DNA of 46,784 nucleotides from Euryarchaeota archaeon UBA557 (GTDB lineage Archaea; Thermoplasmatota; Poseidoniia; Poseidoniales; Thalassarchaeaceae): positions 1 through 46,784 of the forward strand of contig DARI01000017.1 of assembly GCA_002503285.1 (NCBI GenBank), read 5' to 3'. The notes under the pieces were generated by a model. That model had not been told where the DNA came from, did no database searches, and worked only from the letters and a program-made list of their open reading frames with translations. Below are positions 8,601 to 17,467 of this stretch, in pieces. A program made the translations under genes and the position numbers. The number at the start of each line of letters is the position of its first letter. Position 1 is the stretch's first letter.

Positions 8601-10117
8601 GAAGTTCCACTGTATTCAATGTAGTATGAGTCTCCTATGTTTGTTGAAGAATCTTCAGCTTCTTGGGCCAAACAAGACCTAACATAGTCCCCAGGTCCTG
8701 TTACGTCTGGTTTAATTCTACCATCATCAGTAGGTCCTCTACTACTGTAATAATACATCTCATCAGGTGCACCAGAGTATCTATTTACATGCCCTCCTAC
8801 AGTTATGACATTTTTAGCAGTTCCAGGGGAGGATATGCCATCATCCTTTTCATTACCTGCTGCAAATAAAACTGTCATTCCCTCATATAACCAATATTGA
8901 TCCCATGTTGATGTTCTATCATCAGCATCTTCGGATTGAGTTGTATATGAGCCACCTGTTTGTGAACCCCAACTATTAGTATGAAATCTTGCCCCTCCTG
9001 AATTATAAGCACTGTTTAGCATACCATATATTCCAGTATTAGACAGTTGACCATTAGAGTCTATTTCCATTGCTTGAAAATATAATTCTGATTTTGGAGC
9101 TATTCCTTCATATGCGCTAGTTCTAGTTCCATCTCCCAATACAGTACATGCCACATGGGTGCCATGGCCATCATTAGTATCTGCAGTGGAAGAGTCTCCA
9201 GCCACATTAACAACTTGTGTAATTCTATTTCCAAAATCTCCATGATCTGGATCAATGCCAGTATCAGCAACGGCTACTAAATGTCCGCTTCCATTAAGTC
9301 CCGTTACATACGTATTTTCTACAGTATTTATCCCCATGTGAACTCTAGCTTGGTTATTAAAAGTTAAAATTTCAAAAACTGGAGATATATATGAAACTGC
9401 TGGGTTCATCACTATTTCATCTAAGTTATTTATTTCTATTTCTCCTATAAATGTTCCATTTTGAGGTGAAAATGGATTAATCATCCATTCTAAAGCTATT
9501 TCTGATAATGAGCTATTTAAATTTAATCCGGGAGAATTATATCTAATTAAATCAGAATCTTTCCATCCAGATAATTCGATAATGATATTATCATCAAAAT
9601 TATTATTATAAAGATTTGAATCAATAAGAAGGCCAGCGGGGACTTCATGACTGGCAGATATAATGGGTAATTTATTTATTTTATTTAACTCATCAGTAGT
9701 ACCTTGAATTAAGAAACCTGAGGGAGGAATTGTAGAACGTATTTCCACATTTGCTGAATCCATAATCTTGATTCTAGCATCCCATAATCCCACATCACCA
9801 TCTACCAGAACTATCATTAAATCTGAGCGATATTTAGTTAATTCTGATTTCATAGAAACACTAGGTATTAGGCCATTCTCAGTATAGATTCCTATAGATG
9901 AGTCGGCTCTAACTTCTCTTTTATCTTCAGGTCCAAAATAAATATTAGATATTTCTAAATTACTAATTGTATCTGGATTTGGAGAGATTTCTGTCCTCAA
10001 ATAATCTGAGTCTAAATATTCAATTTCTTGTGTTTTTTTAATATCATCATAGTCAAAGACAGGAAGATATGAAATTAAAAATAAACTTAGTACCAAAATA
10101 ACAGTGCGCTTATTCAT
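5672..10117 (-). CDS. Giant secreted subtilisin-like serine protease (S8) with repeat ectodomain and membrane anchor
   Basis: A 1481-aa protein with an N-terminal hydrophobic signal (residues 5-20), a propeptide-like region to about 255, and a subtilase domain at about 260-620. The catalytic triad is intact: Asp285 in VAVADTGID, His318 in NDGHGTHVA, Ser506 in YSGTSMATP. The oxyanion Asn422 is in FAAGN. After it come a P/proprotein-convertase-like beta domain (about 620-760) and several CARDB/NEW3-type modules. A single membrane helix lies near 1382-1404, with a cytosolic tail of about 75 aa ending in PGWLWDSEKETWIPDPEH. The start has a GGTGGCGAT ribosome site. It should cut extracellular protein at the cell surface. 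Surface anchoring and the tail motif set it apart from short secreted subtilases. Confidence 0.95.
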   Translation of the reverse strand: MNKRTVILVLSLFLISYLPVFDYDDIKKTQEIEYLDSDYLRTEISPNPDTISNLEISNIYFGPEDKREVRADSSIGIYTENGLIPSVSMKSELTKYRSDLMIVLVDGDVGLWDARIKIMDSANVEIRSTIPPSGFLIQGTTDELNKINKLPIISASHEVPAGLLIDSNLYNNNFDDNIIIELSGWKDSDLIRYNSPGLNLNSSLSEIALEWMINPFSPQNGTFIGEIEINNLDEIVMNPAVSYISPVFEILTFNNQARVHMGINTVENTYVTGLNGSGHLVAVADTGIDPDHGDFGNRITQVVNVAGDSSTADTNDGHGTHVACTVLGDGTRTSAYEGIAPKSELYFQAMEIDSNGQLSNTGIYGMLNSAYNSGGARFHTNSWGSQTGGSYTTQSEDADDRTSTWDQYWLYEGMTVLFAAGNEKDDGISSPGTAKNVITVGGHVNRYSGAPDEMYYYSSRGPTDDGRIKPDVTGPGDYVRSCLAQEAEDSSTNIGDSYYIEYSGTSMATPATAGASVLVREYLMEIAERPAPQGSLVKAMLVLGAIDMGTRDIPNGDEGWGRINLVNTLIPDEDIGIFVDDRSRLSSGQVNEYTFDVTRAGEPLKAVLAWSDYPGSSSSNIQLRNDLDLEVISPNGQIIYLGNDFNNGRSTTGGSKDNRNNVEVVLIDSATTGIWTVKVRDSQHGGSRTYQSYSIAIRGVNVNDLTPDPTFIPGSFEISTPIPQVGEEVEISISVQNQGAGSFTGVPVAAYANSNPIGIQTISMSPGGSEELSWSWTPISDDEGEVEISFYIDPNDILEELSEVNNFVSTLILVSTPGIRVSSENHIVRLGDAADSTTQWELIVTNTALFETNATISVSDPVRIRDGVTFEWFRSFTNVNFNLDASENIDITLTMAHPAPPQPGLYKMIVTGNDIENNLDSELEIYFDVPVLAQPQVILPSEEIIVSSFSDTKFSFDIKNNGNGAQTYDVSLISPAGWDLGFDKIGPFEGSAYGSTGTLVKGDSVSIEVTIESPGVMINAGSEFIADLIVESRVSDDVWEIELPLIVEIFDDIQISLDSNDMPQQILSDGNYEFMLEILNDGNRDISIQPIQQTLPGGWTLSGLDEITIEIGQKLYFPVYISGNGKAVSGELKIRFISDDGFSSDWNYSLDVISGAIPIVDFYKIEIPNGQSSDDPLGVDFHPVGTPFDLGWTVTNQGTVSWQPNAIIELPNSDWSSSCSISPQKVYPGESSRVWCTLIIPISAEANSEPEITLVMEDGGVEIRNQISLLVEEIMQVSWTLIQQSDVYEDSSNTMYFELQNTGNTVISDRIYAFGPSGWDVRILDGIMVNLQPDQIKSVQIEFTPDSGTDGSLILTLGDSAPNSDNSKNIPVVVKGIDSDNSPPFFIIGLFSLILFTLLGGSVYLYQKNDKDIKSIFKNVNTPKKKVEPELTFASEEEVNVEFSPTNETSNNLEKYDEYPGWLWDSEKETWIPDPEHADVS

Positions 10118-10200
10118 AATTTATCGCCACCTAATATCCGATTTGATAGTATGGGTATTTTGATAAATTAAAATTGATAGAAATCATGTTTGAGCCTTCT

Positions 10201-10755
10201 CTAGAATATTTTGATTTGTGCACGGTCTGTGAAAAGTTCCATTGTCCAATTTCCAACATCATGCGTCCATCTTTCATCGCCTCTACCATTATAATAATTG
10301 TATTCAAGTAATGTTTCTATAGTATAATCCTCCCATACAGAAGCACCATTTATTATTAATTCTAAGTTATCTCCTGCATAGAAGCTATGTGCCCCCATTG
10401 AGTCTAACAAAAAATCAGTTCTTCCCAATTCACTTCCTTCAGCATCTGTAAATCTTATTGTAAGAGAGATATCAGTTATTTCCCTACTTCCATGATTATC
10501 CAATTGGGCTAAAATTACATGCCCGGAACCTCCTTGGCGATAAACAATATCTACACTAACTCTATCATAAGGGACTGCTATTACTAGTGTAAAAATAGTA
10601 ATTAGGAGTAATGATGCTGCAACAAATGAAGCAAATACTACTCTTTTTGGAGATATTTTATCACCAGTAGCTTCCAATTTATCGAGTAAATCATAAGCAA
10701 TTTCTTCCTCAAGATCTTGATCAGAATCTCTTTTAAATTTTTCAAGAAGACCCAT
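10201..10755 (-). CDS. Membrane-anchored protein with an exported beta-rich domain, unknown function
   Basis: A 184-aa protein. An N-terminal cytosolic stretch of about 38 residues, charged and acidic, is followed by one membrane helix (about 41-62, FASFVAASLLLITIF). The external domain of about 120 aa looks like one Ig-like beta sandwich (HVILAQLDNHGSREITDISL). The start is the ATG at 10755, behind a near-perfect GGAGGTGAT ribosome site; the GTG at 10764 is part of that site. The first 14 nt overlap the end of the 1460-aa gene upstream, which implies translational coupling. I do not recognise the family. The pairing suggests it anchors or partners the large exported protein, which has no membrane helix at its own C-terminus. 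Confidence 0.75.
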   Translation of the reverse strand: MGLLEKFKRDSDQDLEEEIAYDLLDKLEATGDKISPKRVVFASFVAASLLLITIFTLVIAVPYDRVSVDIVYRQGGSGHVILAQLDNHGSREITDISLTIRFTDAEGSELGRTDFLLDSMGAHSFYAGDNLELIINGASVWEDYTIETLLEYNYYNGRGDERWTHDVGNWTMELFTDRAQIKIF

Positions 10756-13700
10756 AATTATCACCTCCGATAAGAGATATGACTGTAAGAATTCCAGATG
10801 AAAGAGGTTCTGGCGCCATTATGTGCCTCGTTGAACCGGACACTCCTGGAATGATTGAAAGGATTGATAAATCTGAAGCTAATCCATTTATTCCAAATGT
10901 TGTACCAGTTGGAATACCTCCCGTTATTTGAGCATCAATAAGTACTCCTTTCAATCCTATGTTCTTATCACCTATATTTGCATAAATCTTTGCAGATGCT
11001 ATGATCCTCCCTCCTTGGACGTCGTCAATATCAATTACACTATAATATGGGCCGGCAATTTCTCGGATATGTATGGTAGCACTCTTTAGATTCTCACCCA
11101 ATGCTTCCATTTCATCGATAACAATTGGCGGAGTTGTTGGGCTATTACTAAAACGAATATATATTTTTTCAACACCACTTCCTCCTGATCTTATTTCTAA
11201 TCCATATGAGTCTGTTGGCTTAATTATCATCCTATCAGTCATTCCTTCTGCAAGTAAAACAACATCTCCTCTAGTATTTATTGCGCGACCAAAGGCTTCA
11301 ATGTATAGGGACATCCCTACATCAGAAGCTGTAAAATCTAGTACAGGAGTACCCTGAAATGCTAGATTTTTAGTAATATCAAAATTTAGATCAGGTTCAG
11401 TAGTTAGGCTCATAGATCCAGGAACATTTGTTAAGAAAATTGTTGCTGGCCACCAGAATCCGTCCATCCATTGCATTTGTTGAATGAACATTGATCCTAC
11501 TGCAAAGCCTTCAGACGAGCGATATTGCTCTGGAACATTCATATCAATTGATATTGCTGTACCTAGGCTTGCTTGTAATGCAACTGATTCAGGAATATCT
11601 TTTATCATTATTTCAGTACGAGAACCGGCTTCCCTATTGATCAATAATATGTGTATCCAATCTAGGCGGTTAGACAAATCATACTGAGTAGTAGTAGAGA
11701 CTTCAGTTATTTCACCAATAGTTGTTATTACAAATATCGAGTCCAAAGTTAACTTAGTATATTCTCCAATTCTTAATCCTTTCATAGTAACAAATAAATC
11801 TTGACCATTAATTCCACTCATAACTAACATTAATTCATTATGCTGTGGATACCAAAAATCTAACTCTGCAAAAATCGTCCAATCTTGACCAGTATCGGTA
11901 GTAGTTTTTGAGATTGATAATTCCACAGAAGGGGGGAGACGTGGTATCCATAAACGAAGATGAAAGCCATCTGCGATACCTTTGGAGTTTGCTTCAAAAG
12001 ATACACCATGAACCCAAGGTAACTTATCTTCTTTTTTAGGGCCATGAAATGATTCTACAATAAGATCAAATTCGGAATTTGAGTCTAATTCTATTCCAAA
12101 TGAAAAGTTATCAGAACCTGTGCCGGAGCCTGTGGAAATATCAGTTGTAATACCTGACAATACTTGATTAACTGATCGTCCTAAATCCGAGAATCCGTTA
12201 ATAAATGCTGCGATACCGGACAAACCATTGGATGTATCAAAGTCAGGTACTGCCAGAGTAGGAGTGTTAGCAGTTCCAGTTGGTATCCTTAAAGATAATG
12301 AAGAGGGCAGTGGATTAATCTCTGCCAAAACGGAAAGATTGGCATCATTATCAGTAGGGGCTTGAGCAACATTAATCCTCATGGGATTTGGATCTGAAAT
12401 AGACATATATGCAGTCCCCATTCCTGCTAATCCCAAGGCTCCTTCCTCTTGGGGTGTTATCCATCCAATTTCTTTTAATCCTGAAATTCTTGATGATAGA
12501 CTAACCTTTTCTGAGTTTGGATCGTTATGAAATAGAAAGTGATCTCCTGTCATAGTTAGGGGAATTGTAGAATTTGTTATTTGAGCTTCAATTGTAGTAA
12601 TCGGAGTATCTGAATTCCAAGAAATGATGTCGCCGAATGTTGAAGTGAAAGATGCTGGTAAACCTATGAAATTGGCTGCTTGGTATTGATCACCATTATT
12701 ACCCGCATATTTTACTGAGTCAATTCCAGATGATGCAGAATATTGAAGAGTGTTTTCGGACACAATAATTGATATCTCATTTGGAAAATCTGAATACATT
12801 ATAGAATGGCGTGAGGCGTTCTCAATGAATGCAGAATCATATTCGATAAATGAAAGTACTAATGGATTTGTTGAATCTGTAAACAGTTCTATCTTTTGTT
12901 GATTAGTATCATTATTGTCTCTCAATGATGCTGCCATAAAACCACCAAATCTTAGGCTAGCAGCAATTGGTACCAGTGGCTCAACTGGGCCATTTGCAGC
13001 TTGAATTATACCTAAATTTTTATCTTTTGATATTATCATGTGATCACCTGAAATTGTTGGATGTGGAGATGATCCAATATTCAGTTCAATCGATTCCAAG
13101 GGCATCATAATTCTTGATTCTCGTAAATCATTAGTCATCAATAGATTAAATGATTGCCCATCGAAATTACCTGAACTAGATGATCCACTAAGTAAATCTA
13201 CAATAAGTGTAGGAACATCATTGAGTACATTTCCCGTATCAAGGAAAAGATCTACAAGATTCAAAATCACAGAATCTACTACCTTTGAAATGAAATCTAA
13301 ATCAGTAGCGCTATCTAAACTGGTATCAGGATCAGTGGAGCCACCTAATTCAAAAGAACCATAAACCAATAATGAAGTAGGAATTGAAGATGCATTAACA
13401 TTTATTGCTCTATGATCTTCTTTTAATCCTCCACGAGTAAACCATGAATTATAATCAATAGATTCTATAGATTGTTTTGATCTTAAAAGGATGACACTGT
13501 TGGGCGGATCAGCAGGATTAATCGGTAAAGTTAGATCATTGACATTCTGACTTGTATCTCTTGAAAAGTTCTTAACGCCGATTATTAATCCCAATCTGTC
13601 TGGCTGACCGCCTGGTAAATCAGGTGAGTCTTCGGAACCTAATAAACGAAATATTCTGGATATTTCTCCTGCAGACATTGATCCTTCGGGCATGCCTCTG

Positions 13701-15124
13701 AACCACCCTAATGAGTCAGTAACATTTCCAAAAGCTCCATCAGATTCTGAAGGAGGAAGGTTTGATCTATTTTCATGAAAGTGCAAGTATACGTCTGATC
13801 TTTCATCTGCCCAGTATTCTATAGTTGTTAGACTCTTATCACCTTCCAATCCAGTAGAAGTAGGTAAAACAGAATCAGTCCTAATTACTATTTCAGCTTC
13901 GGAAGGGAGTTCTGAGGAGTCGCCGTGGGGGTGGAATGAAGCATCAACATATGCCAATTCCCATACATCCCTAGTTTCATCTGATTTAGGAGGGGAAAAA
14001 TGAACATACCCAAGACCTACTGAAAGGCCACAATTTATATCTTCATGAGAATAATTATATAATTCTGAAGGAGTATATCTTGAAGGACAGGACGATTGAC
14101 CAGCATTATTTAGTCTAATTGAATATGGTGCAGCTATTGATGCAAAAGTTATTCCAGTTTCATCTTGACCTAGGTCGACCAAACCAAGGGTGAGAGCTGC
14201 TAATAATCCTACACTTGCTTCTGAAATATCGAAATAAAATCTCTCAATACCTATCTCAAGTGAAAAATCATATGGTACTGATGTAAATCTAGAATCAACT
14301 ACCCAAATATAACTTTCACCATCTCCAAGTGCCAATACTGACTCACTTGATGAATAAGCAAATGCTTTGATTAAAGATACCTGTAGAAATTTTAAATTAT
14401 TCCAATCTGAATCATCCACACTATCTTCCAATACTTTGACAGAAAATACGATTCCAGGCTCTATCCAGAGAGTATCTCCATCGATGCCCCAACCTCCTGC
14501 AAATTCCCAAGCAACAGAGAGTCCGACTTGGATATCATCATCTCCATCGTCATCAACATCCATAGCATGTAGTAATGGATCTGTGTTAAAATTAAAAAGT
14601 GATAATAACGAAGCAGTAAAGGTAACAGTTTCGAAAGTCTCTATAACCTCTCCATCTAATCCAGTATACTTTGCCCAAATAACATAGTCTGTGACATTAA
14701 TTAATGTCTGCCAAATATTGTTTACATCTCCTGGTCTACTGGCCCCACTTATCGCTAACTCATATGGATCTGGATGATTTGGAGAAGGGGGCGAGGTTTG
14801 AATTAAAGAGATGTCATTAATTCCTTGGCCGATGTTTGAGAGTGCATCAGAATCTCCAGATTCATAAACAGAATTTGAAATATCGTCAATTTTAGGTTGT
14901 GCTAAAGAACCTATTGTATTTCTATTTATCAAATCCTGTCTGTCTGAGAGTATGTCATTTAAATCATCCAATATTTCAAAATCATTAGATTCAATTCTAG
15001 CCTCTCCTCCCACTGACGTAAACGGAGAAAATAATGGTAATAAAAATAAGAATACCAAAAGAATGGCAAGCTTCGAAGGATGCATCGTAAATCGAGGGAA
15101 TACTGGAGACCGGTACTTCCTCAT
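10742..15124 (-). CDS. Giant exported protein of unknown function (1460 aa)
   Basis: A signal peptide lies near residues 14-40 (hydrophobic LAILLVFLFLLPLFSPF), preceded by a basic N-terminus. The rest is a very long, Ser/Asp/Ile-rich, beta-type ectodomain. I recognise no named domain or catalytic motif. Asp-rich turns such as DVDDDGDDDIQVG near residue 190 resemble calcium-binding loops. No clear membrane helix is present at the C-terminus, unlike its neighbours. The start at 15124 has an AGGTGGT ribosome site. The stop codon overlaps the start of the 184-aa membrane protein, so the two are probably made together in similar amounts. Possible roles are surface-layer component, adhesin or polymer binding, but none can be supported directly. 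Confidence 0.8.
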   Translation of the reverse strand: MRKYRSPVFPRFTMHPSKLAILLVFLFLLPLFSPFTSVGGEARIESNDFEILDDLNDILSDRQDLINRNTIGSLAQPKIDDISNSVYESGDSDALSNIGQGINDISLIQTSPPSPNHPDPYELAISGASRPGDVNNIWQTLINVTDYVIWAKYTGLDGEVIETFETVTFTASLLSLFNFNTDPLLHAMDVDDDGDDDIQVGLSVAWEFAGGWGIDGDTLWIEPGIVFSVKVLEDSVDDSDWNNLKFLQVSLIKAFAYSSSESVLALGDGESYIWVVDSRFTSVPYDFSLEIGIERFYFDISEASVGLLAALTLGLVDLGQDETGITFASIAAPYSIRLNNAGQSSCPSRYTPSELYNYSHEDINCGLSVGLGYVHFSPPKSDETRDVWELAYVDASFHPHGDSSELPSEAEIVIRTDSVLPTSTGLEGDKSLTTIEYWADERSDVYLHFHENRSNLPPSESDGAFGNVTDSLGWFRGMPEGSMSAGEISRIFRLLGSEDSPDLPGGQPDRLGLIIGVKNFSRDTSQNVNDLTLPINPADPPNSVILLRSKQSIESIDYNSWFTRGGLKEDHRAINVNASSIPTSLLVYGSFELGGSTDPDTSLDSATDLDFISKVVDSVILNLVDLFLDTGNVLNDVPTLIVDLLSGSSSSGNFDGQSFNLLMTNDLRESRIMMPLESIELNIGSSPHPTISGDHMIISKDKNLGIIQAANGPVEPLVPIAASLRFGGFMAASLRDNNDTNQQKIELFTDSTNPLVLSFIEYDSAFIENASRHSIMYSDFPNEISIIVSENTLQYSASSGIDSVKYAGNNGDQYQAANFIGLPASFTSTFGDIISWNSDTPITTIEAQITNSTIPLTMTGDHFLFHNDPNSEKVSLSSRISGLKEIGWITPQEEGALGLAGMGTAYMSISDPNPMRINVAQAPTDNDANLSVLAEINPLPSSLSLRIPTGTANTPTLAVPDFDTSNGLSGIAAFINGFSDLGRSVNQVLSGITTDISTGSGTGSDNFSFGIELDSNSEFDLIVESFHGPKKEDKLPWVHGVSFEANSKGIADGFHLRLWIPRLPPSVELSISKTTTDTGQDWTIFAELDFWYPQHNELMLVMSGINGQDLFVTMKGLRIGEYTKLTLDSIFVITTIGEITEVSTTTQYDLSNRLDWIHILLINREAGSRTEIMIKDIPESVALQASLGTAISIDMNVPEQYRSSEGFAVGSMFIQQMQWMDGFWWPATIFLTNVPGSMSLTTEPDLNFDITKNLAFQGTPVLDFTASDVGMSLYIEAFGRAINTRGDVVLLAEGMTDRMIIKPTDSYGLEIRSGGSGVEKIYIRFSNSPTTPPIVIDEMEALGENLKSATIHIREIAGPYYSVIDIDDVQGGRIIASAKIYANIGDKNIGLKGVLIDAQITGGIPTGTTFGINGLASDLSILSIIPGVSGSTRHIMAPEPLSSGILTVISLIGGDNYGSS

Positions 15125-15173
15125 GCTACCACCTAGAATAAGTCTGATATAGGCTATTGCCCTTCATGAGTAG

Positions 15174-15182
15174 TAATTATAT
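15174..15182 (-). promoter_or_regulatory. Possible TATA box for the 1460-aa/184-aa gene pair
   Basis: The minus strand reads GATATAATTAC here, about 50 nt upstream of the start codon at 15124. Transcription beginning about 25 nt downstream would give a leader of some 25 nt containing the AGGTGGT ribosome site. It is a plausible archaeal TATA match in AT-rich DNA and is untested. Confidence 0.33.
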
Positions 15183-15207
15183 CAACTTTGTAGGTTATCA
15201 GGTTTAC

Positions 15208-17427
15208 CTAAAGAATGCTGACATCTTCTATAGAACCACATTTTGGACATGCAGTTCGTGCAAAATCTATATTCTCAGGAAGTTGGACTGAAAATAATAA
15301 ATCACAGGATGAACAGTTCTTCTTTATTAAACGATCAATAGATTCTTCTTTTAATATGGCCTCAGAAGTATTAGGTTCCTTTTTATCTAAGAGATCATTT
15401 AATAGATTACTATCAAAGTTATTAGTACTTTGAAGGGTTTCTTTTTGTGCATCTGCTAATAAATCTTCTATATCAATTTCTGGAATCAAGGTTTGAATAT
15501 CTCCTGTTGGTAATTGATTATTAGACATAATAGAATTTTCTCCCCACATTTGTTTCTGTTCTTCAGCAGTAGGAGGTAAATTTTCTTCAATAGTTTCTTC
15601 TTCTTGATTGGATAATTCTTCTACCCTTATCTTTACTTTCCTCTGTATTAATTTAAATGAAACAAAGATGGCAATTAATAAAAACAATATTATTATCAAT
15701 ATGATGAAAGTAGTATCAAGTGAATTATCTACAATTTCTAACTCAAAAATATTGACAATAATTTCCGCTTCTGAAGAAAGTCCGGCTTCGTTTTCGGCTA
15801 TGCAGACTACTCTTTGGGCCCCAAGTGACTTGAAATCATAAGTCACTGACATACCAGAAAATTGAATTTGATTTTCAGTACCCTGATTGAATATCCAAGT
15901 ATATTGGATTTCTGATGATTCAAAATCATCTGCGACAATTTGGAAATTTATTGGCATACCAACATTTTGAGATCTAGTATTTTGATAATCCCGAAAAACA
16001 GGAGGAGTTATGTCTGAAAGTATTACCTTTACCGTATCACTTGAAGATTGACCTGATTTATCCGTTACAATAAATTCGATTATATGCTCACCTGAATTAT
16101 ATGATGGATCAAAGATAAAAGAGAATGAAGATGTGAATTTAGAAATGGAATAGTTACTTTTTTCTACATTTCCATCGACAAGCCAATCAATTCTATCAAT
16201 TCCCCAATTATCTGAAAATGTTGAACTCAATAGGATTGTTTGATTATACCCTTTTTGTATATCTCCATCGGCTGAGATAGATGCATTTGGAGGAGAGTTA
16301 TCTGTAACCTCTAGAGCAAATATTTTACTACTTATGATTCCTTCAGTAGAAATTATGCTTAACTTAAGAGATATATTATCTGGATTGTCCCAGCTATAAT
16401 CAAGGTATGGTCCAAAATAATCATCAATATCATCTCCATTGACATCCCATGAGAAACCTGATTCTTGAATTTGGTTTGATCTATTGGGAGTTTCTAATGC
16501 GGAGAAAGAAATAATTTCTCCAACATTGTATATTTCTCGATCATCAAGTGTGGAAATTACAGGATTTAAGATTGGATTTATAGTGATGGTTAGAGTTATG
16601 CCTGTAATTGTAGTACCTGCTCCTCCACCTCCTGGTCCTGCCCTATTGTCGACCATGACATATAGATTAACGCCTTCATATTCTTCTGATACCAGCCATG
16701 GTTGATATCTTTCAGTAGATACTTGTAGCATATCTGCTTCTAATATCCTAGAAGCAGCAGTTCCACCACTTGTGTATAGGTCTTTTTGTGTTTCAGTCAT
16801 TATGAAAATATCGGGATTACCTTCCATAGTTCTTGCAAATATCTCTACATATGAGCCAGCATCGACAACAAATGGCCCATGTGCTATAGATTGGCTATTA
16901 GTGCCCAGTTTTATGATTGAGTCAGAAAGAGTGAATGGTTCAGAAATAATTTCTTGTGCATCGAATGTAACCTCTGATTCTTGGCCACCTTGGCTGCCTA
17001 GTCCGTCATCCCCTGGATGTGCAAAATTATCGATTATCATATACCATCTAGTTTTTTCTCTATCTTCTGGGACGGTCCAATGCCATTCCCCATCTCCGTT
17101 AAATGATTCAAAAGTTGATTCACTTTGCCAAATTGCATCACTTCGATATGATTGTTCATTCAAATATACTTGAAGAGAATTAGCAGGAAATAAGATAATA
17201 TCTATTTCATCACTTGTCAAGATATTAAATGACATTACAGTATTTTGATTTAATTCTCCTAAATCTATCCTAATACAACTTTGATCTTCTAATGTCCAAC
17301 TTTCTGGTAAATTATCAATATCAGAGTTAATACAATTTGAAATTACTCCTTTTGATTCTGCATGTATATTTGATGATGATGAGAGTAAAATGAGAATAAC
17401 AATTATACTTGCGGGTCGGCTACGCAT
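15208..17427 (-). CDS. Exported PKD-repeat membrane protein with a cytosolic C-terminal zinc ribbon
   Basis: A 739-aa protein with a signal peptide (1-23). Two jelly-roll modules resembling PPC domains follow (about 30-290, including WYMIIDNF and VNLYVMVDN). Then come three PKD/Ig-like domains (about 295-560), recognisable from FSWDVNGDDIDDYFGP, WLVDGNVEKSN and YTWIFNQGTE. A membrane helix lies near 566-588 (TFIILIIILFLLIAIFV). The cytosolic tail of about 150 aa is acidic and Gln/Glu-rich and ends in a zinc-ribbon pattern: CSSC, then CPKCG about 27 residues later. Zinc ribbons are usually cytosolic, so this topology looks receptor-like or assembly-linked. No enzymatic motif was seen. It is the first gene of the surface-protein run. 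Confidence 0.82.
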   Translation of the reverse strand: MRSRPASIIVILILLSSSSNIHAESKGVISNCINSDIDNLPESWTLEDQSCIRIDLGELNQNTVMSFNILTSDEIDIILFPANSLQVYLNEQSYRSDAIWQSESTFESFNGDGEWHWTVPEDREKTRWYMIIDNFAHPGDDGLGSQGGQESEVTFDAQEIISEPFTLSDSIIKLGTNSQSIAHGPFVVDAGSYVEIFARTMEGNPDIFIMTETQKDLYTSGGTAASRILEADMLQVSTERYQPWLVSEEYEGVNLYVMVDNRAGPGGGGAGTTITGITLTITINPILNPVISTLDDREIYNVGEIISFSALETPNRSNQIQESGFSWDVNGDDIDDYFGPYLDYSWDNPDNISLKLSIISTEGIISSKIFALEVTDNSPPNASISADGDIQKGYNQTILLSSTFSDNWGIDRIDWLVDGNVEKSNYSISKFTSSFSFIFDPSYNSGEHIIEFIVTDKSGQSSSDTVKVILSDITPPVFRDYQNTRSQNVGMPINFQIVADDFESSEIQYTWIFNQGTENQIQFSGMSVTYDFKSLGAQRVVCIAENEAGLSSEAEIIVNIFELEIVDNSLDTTFIILIIILFLLIAIFVSFKLIQRKVKIRVEELSNQEEETIEENLPPTAEEQKQMWGENSIMSNNQLPTGDIQTLIPEIDIEDLLADAQKETLQSTNNFDSNLLNDLLDKKEPNTSEAILKEESIDRLIKKNCSSCDLLFSVQLPENIDFARTACPKCGSIEDVSIL

Positions 17428-17467
17428 TGTTTAACCGTTTAGACATACCTTTTGAACCGTATCGCAA

